A stretch of DNA of 64,000 nucleotides. Source: Ulva prolifera (Eukaryota > Chlorophyta > Ulvophyceae > Ulvales > Ulvaceae). The position numbers and the translations under genes were made by a program. Location of the stretch: positions 2,046,001 to 2,110,000 of the forward strand of contig CM041196.1 in assembly GCA_023078555.1 (NCBI GenBank), read 5' to 3'. This document shows positions 12,124-22,114 of the stretch, one piece after another. The notes under the pieces are model-generated. The model was not told where the DNA came from. It saw only the letters and a list, made by a program, of their open reading frames with translations, and searched no databases. Position 1 is the stretch's first letter. Every line of letters starts with the position of its first letter.

Positions 12124-14767
12124 ATGTCAGCGCAGCCGTATCACGGTGGACATGTGAGCGGGGACGGAAAGGCCGGTCGAGGAGTCGGAGTGCACGGGGC
12201 CGACGTCAACGGTCAGAGAGTGATCCAAAACAGCGTCAATAGCACTGACTCAGGGCAGCAGGGGTTTCAAACCCAGCAGGAGACGCAAGTGCGCTCCGCT
12301 GCAACTCGCTTCTGTAGCGTCATATCGCATGTGCCGCATCCTCAGCACGTCACACACCGCCAATCACAAAGCTATATTTTTATTTATGTAGATGCAATAT
12401 CGGATGCAGAATGCGCAAGCACACCAGATGATGCCGACTCTCAGCGCTATGCAACCAGATCTACAGGCATTGGTTAATCCCGCGGGGCAGGAGGGTCTGA
12501 CGACCGCAAGCCCTTTGCTACAGTCAATAATGAACTCTCAGCAAGGTCAGGGGTCCCCTGGCATGCCCTTGATCCACACCGGCGCCGCGGCCTCTGCTGC
12601 GATCACATCTGGAGGTGTGCTTGTTAAGCTGCTGTTGATATAGCTGTGCAGCGCACCGACCCACACTTGCCTTGCGTGGTCCGTGCTATGTCTGACTACT
12701 TACGCCTCTGTAGTCACATTGACTGCCTTTGGAATCCAAAGTTTGGATACACCTGCATGATCACCTCCCGTTCTGTAGGCCTGCCACAGGGCAGCAAGAC
12801 AGCGATGGAGGCGCTGGAGAAGATACAGATCCAGGAATTCCTGCTGGAGCTTCAGGTCCAGCAGCACCGCCAGTTCCTGCAGAAGCGCAAGAATGAGCTC
12901 CAGAAGATGGCGATGGCAGAGCAGGGCACGCAGCGGCCAGTCCAGTCAGGCCAACAGCAGGCCAATCGCCACAGCCAGCCCCCCCACCAGCAGGGCAACC
13001 GCACCTCCATGCCCCACACCTCTCAGCCGTGGCCCACCGACGCCTCCCAGCCCGGCGCCACTGCCACTGCCATCCCGCACCCCTCCCACCAGCACCTCCC
13101 CGGCATGCACGCTGACCACCACCCGGGGGGCCTCGCCCAACAGCACGCCGGCGTCCCGATGCCGAGCGCGCACGCGATCAACGGCGTGCCGCAGATGCCC
13201 ATGCATGCGCACATGATGCGCGCGCACGCCAGCCCGATCCCACAGGCCGACGGCGCGGGGGCGATGAAGAAGATGCGGGTCGATGAGAGTGGCCGCGCGG
13301 TGCCGTCCCCCGGCGTTGCCGTTGGGGAGGGCGGGGTTCTGATCGACGAGGCCGGCCGGGTCGTCGGCACATGCAAGGTGGCCCCGGACAACCTCCCCCG
13401 GCAGGCGCGGCCGCTGCCGGACAAGCCGATGATCGTGAAGCCGACGGGCGGCTCGGTCAAGATCTCGGGCGCCGTGCAGTACCGCGGCGTGCGGCAGCGG
13501 CCGTGGGGCAAGTGCGGTCCTGCTTCTTATCTTTGAACACCAGCGCTGGCCGAGCCGGAGCTGCGCCACCCGCACTCTCTCCGGCGGTAATGCGGGGGCC
13601 TCGCCCTGTGTATCAATGCTCCCGTGTGCCATAGACCCAATGCTCGCGCATCCCTCAGATCGTTTGTGCCAGATCGCTGATCATGTGGCGCTGTCTTGAA
13701 CGCATGCATCATGCTGCATCGGCCTCCGCCCGGCGCGAGAAGGGCCTCCGCTCCAAAAGCTCTATGCGTGCTGCGTGCTATGCGTGCTGCGTGCTCCGCG
13801 CCGAAACCTTATCACATGTCCCCTGGCGGCGTGCAGGTATGCGGCAGAGATCCGGGACCCGACGTGCGCGAAGCGCCAGTGGCTGGGCACGTTCGACCGC
13901 GCAGTCGACGCGGCGCGTGCGTACGACCGTGCCGCCCGCCGCATCCATGGCCCCGACGCCATCTGCAACTTCCCCGACGACGTCCACGACGACGAGCCGG
14001 GCGGTGGCGGCCACGGTCAGAACCACCCGGCGCAGGCGCACCCCGACGCCGCGGGCGGCGCCGGCGGCGGCCCGGACCTGCAGCAGGCCCCCGGCGTGGC
14101 CCCCGGCGTGCCGCAGATGTCCCTTGCGGAGCCCAGCGGCGCGCAGGGCCATGCCGGCGTGCCCTCGGATCCCCCCGTACCGGGCCCCGGCGCTGGTGTG
14201 CCGCAGTTTCCAGCAGATAGCTTGCAGGGGATGCTGCACTCAGACGTGGACGACATCGGCGCCGGCGCGGCGCTCGATGCGTTTGGGCCGCAGTACGGCG
14301 CCCAGATGCACGGCGACGGCGCGGGCGGCGTCGCGATGGGGATACATGCGCCGCAGCCGGGCGCGGAGCCGCGGGGGTTGCCCCACGTCGGCGACGACGG
14401 CGGCGTGGCGGGGCACTCGGCGGATGACCTCACGTTGAGTGGGATCCCGGGGCCGCATGAGATGCCGGGGCCGCACGACCTGCCGGGGCCGGAGGAGGTG
14501 GCTGCGCCGGGTGAAGGGGTTGGTGGCTTGGACGGCAGTCACCAGGACGCGCATGGGGGGGGTCATGTCGGCGAGGGTGATGGCCCTCGGCAGGGTGGGG
14601 GGGCCCCGGGCGCACTTGGGGATCCGGGGGAGGGCATGGACGGCATGCATGGCCCGGATAGCAGCTGGCAGATGGATCACTGTATGCCAGATAAGGAGGG
14701 GGACCGCATGGGGGGCCTTGATTTCGGTGGGCACCAGGCGGATCTGCCGGTCGCTGGTGCGGAGTAG
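12124..14767 (+). CDS. AP2/ERF-domain transcription factor
   Basis: Predicted nuclear DNA-binding regulator. Exons: 12124-12288, 12392-12614, 12779-13511, 13837-14767, with matching phases 0, 1 and 2; 683 residues. A single AP2 domain of about 59 residues (364-422) is split by the last intron: [11 protein letters not shown] at the end of exon 3, then [25 protein letters not shown] and ending in AICNFPDD. The usual Trp after WGK is Tyr here; the contact-strand residues (RGVRQR, W, EIRD) are kept. Before the domain there is a predicted helix rich in Gln and Glu (about 130-170) and Pro/His/Gln-rich low-complexity sequence; after it a long Gly/Pro/His-rich acidic tail, typical of algal AP2 proteins. 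One AP2 repeat suggests the ERF/DREB type. The ATG at 12124 is the first in frame. Target genes cannot be inferred. Confidence 0.88.
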
Positions 14768-15561
14768 CTTGGGAGGCGGCGGGGGGTGAGCTGCTGGCTG
14801 GGCGTGACAGCCGAGCGGTGGGTGTCGGCGAGTGCGCTGTGGAGCAGGGTGGCGGGTGTTGTGGAATGGTAGGGGGGGTGGACGTGATGGTGCGGCGGAG
14901 CTGTGGAGTGTGGGTGGCTCCCTATGCCAGTAGATGTGTGCGTGCGAGGTTCACAAAACTGCAAGTCATGCTGGTGAGGCGTAACAGAAATGCAGGCGAT
15001 GCTTGTTCTTCTGGTGTAATGGTTGCTGTCGTGACCCTTGGATTTGATTTGGGGCTAGAGTTTCATCGTAGACGGTTTGTCAAACGCTGGTGTATGAAAC
15101 GGCGGAGCGTGCGTTCTTGCACCTGCTCCCACAAGTTTGTTCACTGGTCATGACATTGCGGATCAGGAGCCCACGAGCTGCCCCTGAAAGTTAGTGTAAG
15201 GATCGTGCATTACTCTGTCGAACTCATGCATCCTGCAGGTTTCTGCACCGGTAATGATTATGAGATCGACTACCTTTGGGAGGTACCGTCTTGTCAGTTC
15301 AGCATGCATGCGGACAATCGCATCGCAACTCGCACGTTTGCTCCGCGCCTATGTGTGCAGTGCACGGGGCAATAGTTATCACTTGTAACGTTGTCATCAC
15401 ATTAGCTGCACGTGATTTGGAGTGGCCACTGCACCGGCAACAGTGTGCACGTCGATGCGCACACAATAGGTCGTCGCCTGCAATCGGAGCAATTGAAGTG
15501 TAATCCAGTACACGAGATAGCCATACATCATCTTAGCTTGTAGTTTCTTGTATACTCCGTC
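14768..15561. other. 3' UTR of AP2 gene and promoter of SURF2-like gene
   Basis: No coding sequence supported. The first part is the AP2 3' UTR; the part after about 15040 is probably the promoter and 5' UTR of the gene starting at 15562. Confidence 0.5.
15015..15019 (+). terminator. TGTAA poly(A) signal of AP2 gene
   Basis: Lies about 250 bases after the AP2 stop codon, within the usual range for chlorophyte 3' ends. Confidence 0.6.
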
Positions 15562-18021
15562 ATGGAATTCCCCACAGCCGTCGCCGATGTGCTGCGAAAG
15601 GCCGAATGCCAACACCTCTTCACGATGGAAGGCGACAGAGTCAAATGCACTCTGAATGGACACTGCATTCCAGTTGATAGCATAGGCGTCATAGAGCGCT
15701 TTGTCGGGTGCGCATACTTGAACTCTGATGTTCCATGTGCCTTGGGCCTGGCTGCGGGATCCTGCCATCTTGTAGTTGGGCAACCTGCGGAACGTATTGA
15801 CCAGCAGCGCCAAGAACGACACTTTGGCTCTGTCGACGCATGTATGCTGTGCCGTTCAGCGGGAAGAAGTTCAAGAAGCTGGCAGGCCGGCAGCAGGTGG
15901 GGCAACAGCTGCAGAAGTTTGAACCGTTCTTGGTACCGTCCACGAGACTGAAGTGCGCCACAACGCAAAGCTTGTAGATGTGAACACTGTTTCTCATGTC
16001 TGCTGCTTCCGACAGCAAGTCTCTGCTGCCTAGACGCATGGAGAGTCTATCATGTCGGCATAAGCTAATGCACGCTCTACATAGACATGGCATGTCTGGG
16101 CGCCACCAGCGCCGGCTCTATGTGTACACCGCCTCATTATCATCGCAAAATGCGTCCAGGGAGCACCTGTTCTGCGCCTTGACCGGCCAGCTTATCAAGG
16201 CGAGTGTCGAGGCGGCTCGCAAGCACATGAAGGGGCAGCGGTTTCTGAAAGCCAAAGGTGTGCACCCGTCCGTTGCAGCTTGTATCAAGCCGCTACGCTC
16301 TAGCCGCCAAGGTTTACTTCACGGCCACTTGCAGCCTGCTGCCTATGCTCGCCAAAATGAATCGTTATCCGCATGTCATCTGTGGACAGCTGCGTGCAAG
16401 TGCTAGGACTGCTCGAAATCATAGCATATGCACAGACTGCGAGCGCCTCATCAAGTGAGACGGCTCCTGTAAGGTCACGGCAAGGTGTTCACAGCATGCC
16501 ACGATGCCTCCAACTACTACTTTTACTACTACTTTTTTTTACTACAATGCTACTGCCCAGTCGAGGCAGCTGAGCAGCTTGCATGTTTTCAGAACGTGTC
16601 TGCCCAAGCAACAGCAGAGGCTGCATGGTCTCACACACTTCAAACTGTGGCTCGACCATTTACAGCAGCTGCTTCAAAGAGCAAACAAGTGCTTTGCCTC
16701 TACATCCCGGGGGCTGGGCACCCCAGCCTCCACATCATGTGATATCAGCAGTGAATGCGTGCCAATAAATCTGTAGATTGTTGTATAGTCCATCCAGCAC
16801 CGGTCGAGCGGGTGCACAACTCAGCTGCAATCAGACTGCGCTGACATCCTCACACTGCTTGCCGAGCGGCTAACCCATCATGTCCAGCACAGGAAGCCTT
16901 GGTCGGCTTTGTCGTCGAGTGCTTGATGTGATCACATCATCGCTCACGATCACTTGATCACAATCCCGTCACAGCACAGTGTAGGTCTCAGCAGCTTCAT
17001 GATATCCATTGATCATGCAGAGCGATTCATGGAGGACGACATGGATCTCCTGGAGGAGCCTGAGGACACGGCGAAGCCGGAGCGGCGGGCGAACCACCGG
17101 CTGCAACCCAGCGGCGATGCAGTAGCAGAGCTGCGCGCGGCTGCGGAGCCCGAGGGGGGCGCGGACACCTCGCCGGCAGGCTCGGGGGACGACTCCTCGA
17201 ATGCTGACGATCATGCGACGATGGACGCGCTGCTGGAGTCTGACGACTCGATGGCCCCGGAGGACGTTGCAGGTGCTGACGCCACCACAGCTGCTGCTGA
17301 TGCTGACAACACGGCTCCTCCGGGTGCTCATGCCGCCATAGGTGCTGCAGGTGCTGACAGCGATACGGCTGCTGCCGATGCAGCGGGCCCCGAGGCAGCG
17401 GTGGTGCCGCTGAGTGCCAGCTCCGCGAAGCGGAAGCGGGGCCAGCAGAGTGCCGTCGGTGCCGCTGCCGCCGAGGCCGGGGGCGGCAAGAGGCAGCGGG
17501 GCAGAGTCGCCCGGCCTCTGGAGGACTCGAGTGTGGCTGGGGCCACAAAGGTGGCGACCGAGAAGAATGGGCTTGCCTCGAAGAAAGTGCGGGTAGAAGG
17601 GGTGGTGCCACGGCAGAAGACTGCATTGCACAAGAAAGACAAGGCGGCAGATGTGGCCACGGTGGGCCGGAGTGGGAATGGTGCAGAGAAAGTACCGAGC
17701 GGGAATGATGGTGCAGCCAAGCTGCCAGTGGGCAAGGGTGGGAAACAGAAGAAGAGCAGCGGGACGAAGGGAACGACCGGGAGCGGAGCTGGGGCCCAGG
17801 AGGCACCGAGTACGGCTGCAAATGCCAACGGCGCTGCTACACAGGGGAGGCAGAAGAAGCGGCAAAGAGGAAGCACGGGCAAGGCAGGCAGCACATCGGG
17901 GGAGGCTGGTGCCGGCCAGGGGGGAGCCGGAGCGAGGACGAACAAGGCGAATGGAGAAAGTGGCACTGTGGGAAGCAAGGCAAGAGGGAAAGGGACGAGG
18001 GGGCGAGCTGCGAGGGTATGA
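15562..18021 (+). CDS. SURF2: SURF2 (surfeit locus protein 2) homologue
   Basis: Exons: 15562-15707, 15860-15952, 16160-16257, 17021-18021, all phase-compatible; 445 residues. The first three exons match the SURF2 family: FTMEGDRVKCTLNGHCIP, then GGKKFKKLA, KFEPFLVPSTRLK, EHLFCALTGQLI and RKHMKGQRFLK. SURF2 is a poorly understood protein linked to nucleoli and ribosome assembly in animals and conserved in plants. Exon 4 adds a long low-complexity tail: acidic at first (MEDDMDLLEEPED), then Ala/Gly-rich with Lys/Arg clusters such as KRKRG and KKRQRG, like a nuclear or nucleolar tail. The link to exon 4 crosses a 763-base intron and rests on phase and splice sites. The tail could instead be a separate small gene starting at an ATG near 16999, so the 3' half is less certain than the 5' half. 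Confidence 0.72.
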
Positions 18022-18138
18022 CACGTGGTCTTGTGAAGCCGTGTGGAGTGTGTACGATCTGCTGTGTTGTAGTGGTGTGGGTCTGTGGTGATGGTGATGC
18101 ACAGTCGGTCGGAGGGCTGCGCTGCTGTGACCCGAGGT

Positions 18139-18143
18139 TGTAA
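18139..18143 (+). terminator. TGTAA poly(A) signal after SURF2-like gene
   Basis: Lies 118 bases after the stop at 18021, at a typical distance, which supports that stop codon as a real gene end. Confidence 0.6.
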
Positions 18144-19775
18144 CAGGCTGACCACATAGCATACATTCACTATTGGCATTCATCTGCCGATCACCAGCCA
18201 ATCATCAGCCGGCCCAGGGTCATGCAATGAGTTGAGGTACATTGGAAAGAGTCTGTAGCATGGTGCAATGTTACGATGACACCTCAATCCAGTCGATGGA
18301 GATCTCGATGGGTGAAGTGGCCATGTAGTTACGGGCATTTACCGTGGTGATCAAGCCAGCTCATTCAGCTGTTACATGTTCAACCTGATGCCCAATGTAT
18401 GACTGATGCATGCATGGGCCATTGGACATGGGGCATACATGAGCATGGGCGATGTAACCAGGGGTAAGGAATGACAGATTTACAGTGCATGCCTGCTGAC
18501 GGGCAGGCATGGACGCGGAAACGAATAGAAGATTCCACACGATGCGTGTACTTGGCTGCATTGTTTGAGGGCAGACACTTTTTTTGTTGTATATAGCATA
18601 CCAAGTATGACAATTTTGTTTCAATTGTGACGTAGTGGGAAAGTATCCTGAGGTGACAACACAATCGAAAAGCAATATTTATTGATGGACACCATATGTG
18701 CTCTGGTATACAATACACAGAACCGCATGTGCTGCCCATCCGAATTACAGACCATCAAACCTAGCTCAGATTCGCACACACCAACGGCCGTAACGAGCCT
18801 CGCAAGCCACTCCAGCATCAAACCCATACTAACACACTACTGCACACACTCAAACCATCCATCGTTCACACATCCACCCGGCACACTCAGCATAACTGCT
18901 CGTAAACGTCAAACAGCTGCGCACTATCACCCTACAGCACATCACATGAGAGTGCAGGAAATGCACCACTCAACTCCAGCAATCAGGCCATACACGCAGA
19001 GGAAGGGCCCTGCAGAACACCTTACACCAGCACCAGCGTCACAACTCTGCGTGCCTGTAATGAGTGAACTGCATACATAGCAAGCCTTGCACTCTCACCT
19101 GTCGAATCTCTCCCGCATGTCACGCACCCTCAGCAGCCGCCCGCATGGAATCACAAACGGAACACTGCACCACAACGACAGCCGCCCGGCCCTGCAGGCG
19201 TGCACCCCGCTTGCAGGCGTGCGCCCCGTGCGCTGGAGTGCTTGCACATCCGCCGCGGCCCCCTGCAGACCTGCGCCCCACATGATGGCACATCCCCGGC
19301 GGCGTGCGCGTGAGATGTGTCGACACCCACGCATCCGATCACACGACAAGGAAAAGTAGACTTGGTCACAAGATAAGAGGATCAACGCCCGCCGGTGGCA
19401 TCGGAGCACCGGTGTGCCCATATAGAGCATGGTTCCCTGCAACGCGCGCATTTCAGCATATCGCACAGCAGGCGACACGCTCGCCCAGCACACCAGAAGC
19501 TGTACACCTCCCGGCCACGCCTGCCATGAGCCCGCACCGCTGCACGACACAGCGCACGGCCAGGCTCCGACAGCAGGAGCACGCGCAACAGCCGCTGTGG
19601 GCGCGGAACACCGGCCGGAGCGGAAGCCTGACGTGTGATCATCGCGACGTGTACCGCGCCGCGCAGCACGGCGGCAGTGCAGAGCCCATGTGCGCAACAG
19701 CAACAGCCGGCAAACTCCCATGGAGGCACACTCCCGCCGCGGGGGGTCTATGCCCGCGCGCGTCTGGATATACAC
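18144..19775. other. Spacer between convergent genes
   Basis: No supported gene. Contains the minus-strand 3' UTR of the MPDU1-like gene; minus-strand TGTAA signals occur at 19026-19022 and near 18745. Open frames on both strands are short and without family similarity. Confidence 0.4.
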
Positions 19776-21222
19776 CTAAGCGAGGCGTGGCCAGCCGCCT
19801 TCGGGTACCGGCTCGCCCTCGAGGCTCACGCGGCCGTAACTCACGCGCGCATCGTCAAGGTCGGGGTGCTGCGGGCGCTTCGCGGCGGCCGCGGCTGCGT
19901 CAGCGCGGCGCGAACGCCAGATCTGCGAGACGACGGTGCAGTTGAGCGAGAACATCCAGATCTGCGTCGCGATGACGAGGATGTCGCCGGTGAGCACGGC
20001 GGAGCAGACGCCGTTGATGAGGTTGGCGGAGAGGTTGAAGATGAAGGTGTGCGGCGCGAGGGCACCGGTGTGGCCGTTGCGGTGGTTGAGCACGATCTGC
20101 GGCAGCCTCGCGCCGAGGCCGAGCACGAGGCCCGCGAGTATCTGCAGCAGGCCGCGGGGAGGTCAGAGCAGCGCAGTTGATTAGACTGGATGGCACAGCG
20201 GTTGCACGTAGCGTTTGTGCGCAGTGAGGCAAAGCTGTCTGCGTGGGGACATGGATCTGCAATGGGGTCAGGCTGGCGGGGCGCGATGGTGCGTAACGGT
20301 CGATGGCACCAGATCAGCGACTCTGTCAGCAAAAATGTGCGATATTGTAGAGGGACCTAGAGGGACTGGGTGTGTGGCGAAATGCGTGGCCAGGTGCGCA
20401 AGAGCGTGCGCGATGAATTCTGGAGATGATTGCCTGGATCAGGGCGGAGGGGTGGGGGCAAACCTGGAACTTTGCTAGGATCCAGATCGGCATGGCCGGG
20501 GACAGTAGCACTGCCTGCAAGCCCAGCCACACTCCACCGACAGCCACAGTGCGGCCGACTGGCCATTGACGCAGGATGGCGACCATGAGTAACAAGGATG
20601 AGTCTTGCACCCAGCACGCTGCTTCAGAGCCCCAGATGAGAGCGCTGTATGCGCTCCTTGACATGTATGCGATCATGGCTGAATAGCAGCTGACCTCTGT
20701 TATCAACGAGGTCACGGAGATCCCATCTGTGCTGCAAACAGAGCCCAGGCCTCAGTACGGCTATAGCAGGAGCATGTCAACCATTGCAGCGTGTGAGGTG
20801 ATGGCTGGGACCGCCTGTAGATCACTCGGGAGTGGGGAATGCCCACCTTTTCGACCTCCAGCACCGCAGTAGCTGCGGCACATTCCTGACGCAGGCTGCC
20901 ACAACAACGAAGGTCGCGGCGACTTGACAAGCCATTCGGATTTCGGGTGAAGCCGCAAGGCCTGCACGACGTGCACAGGTTGATTCTGGCGGGCTGCACG
21001 TTGTGAGAGGCGATGTGCCCCGAGGCCGTCTGTCGAGCTGAGCTGCGTCAGCACGGCATGCAAGGCTGCGAAGAACTTCGACGCAGCACATTCGGACGCA
21101 CCTGCAGACCCGGCCGTTGCAATGCCGGCATTGCATGTCATAGGGCGTCGTTGACACGCTGTAGACTGCGTGGCTGAATTCGAGGAGAATGACGTGCAGG
21201 GCCTGCACACACCACACGACAT
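19776..21222 (-). CDS. MPDU1-type PQ-loop membrane protein
   Basis: Exons on the minus strand: 21222-21102, 20961-20847, 20731-20464, 20141-19776, with matching phases 1, 2 and 0; 289 residues. The family includes MPDU1/Lec35, an ER membrane protein needed for use of dolichol-phosphate mannose and glucose in N-glycan and GPI-anchor synthesis. Both PQ-loops are visible: RNVPQLLRCWRSKSTDGIS and ARLPQIVLNHRNGHTGAL. The hydrophobic segments around them fit seven short membrane helices, and TGDILVIATQIW matches the usual TGD motif. The first 48 residues are rich in Ser, Thr, Ala and Cys and unlike the animal N-terminus, so plastid targeting is possible. The C-terminus is a short Ala/charged tail. 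Starts at the first in-frame ATG. ER or plastid location is unresolved; the family call is firm. Confidence 0.85.
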
Positions 21223-21359
21223 CAGCCTGCGCACTGTCCAGCAGATATGAGTGCAAGTCTGTCTACGGCCGCGAATCCAAATAGCATCTAGCTTATATCG
21301 GTGCAACTCTCCGGGGGTGCAAGTAGACTGAGACAACGTCGCAACATTTCGTTACCCGC

Positions 21360-21364
21360 TTACA
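21360..21364 (-). terminator. TGTAA poly(A) signal (minus strand)
   Basis: Reads TGTAA on the minus strand, 39 bases past the stop at 21403 and before the MPDU1-like ATG at 21222, so it separates the two same-strand genes. Confidence 0.55.
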
Positions 21365-21402
21365 ACGCACATGCGGGTGGCAATCCTGCTTAGTGAAACT
21401 AA

Positions 21403-22114
21403 CTACTGGCAAAGGTCAGGCTGGAAGAAGCGACCGTAGGCAATCTTCCATGATTCGCCAGGAATACTCTCCCACAAAGCTCTATTGTTCATGTCGAGGT
21501 CGCTGCAGGGCAGGTTGAGAAGACCAGCTGAGCACTGATGTGTACGGACAGCGGTAGAGCAAACCCATAGACTCACGCACGAGGGCAGACAATTTACCTT
21601 GCTGTGGAAGCTGTATGCCGCTGTGTCGCAGCATTGTTTGAGTTGGAAGGTCGAGCGGAAACCAGAGGTGCACGAGCGCTAAGCGCATGTTGATAGGAAG
21701 AGCCGCAGCGCATTACGAATCTGAAAGATGTGTGGTCTTTGGATTCAAATCGATTAAATCTGGCCGTGGAGACCGTGTTGTGAGGGGAGGCGAGGTCGAA
21801 GGCGGGGTAGTGTTTCGGTGGGTATCAAGATGACGATGGGGCACAAGCAATACGAATTCGGTCTTCCTATCTGATGATAATTCTAACATGCAGGAGCACA
21901 TATCCAAAAACGTCTCGTTGCCTGTCCCCCGGTCGTGCCGATTGCGAAAGCTTCTGTCGAGCGGATGCAGAGCCGCGATGTCTCGTTGTGCTCCGGCGAT
22001 GCGTGGCGCCATCTCCGGACGGGACGTATCTGGACTGCGATCTGTGAGCCAAGAACGTGCACACAACCGCGCGAACCGTGCAAAGTCTCCGTGGAACACA
22101 CAAAAGATCTTCAC
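21403..22114 (-). CDS. Small unidentified protein, three exons
   Basis: Model on the minus strand: 22114-21900, 21720-21598, 21502-21403, all GT-AG with phase 2 at both junctions; 145 residues. It begins MKIFCVFHGDFARFARLC, has a basic middle, and ends with ALWESIPGESWKIAYGRFF. I do not recognise a family and see no membrane segment. Support comes from three consistent splice junctions, an ATG start and a TGTAA signal 39 bases past the stop. It lies about 180 bases upstream of the MPDU1-like start on the same strand. A chance model cannot be excluded. Confidence 0.45.

Noticed and set aside
16485..16742. Open frame GKVFTACHDASN as the SURF2 3' exon
   Set aside because: No acceptor in the right phase; the junction to 17021 fits phase and splice consensus better.
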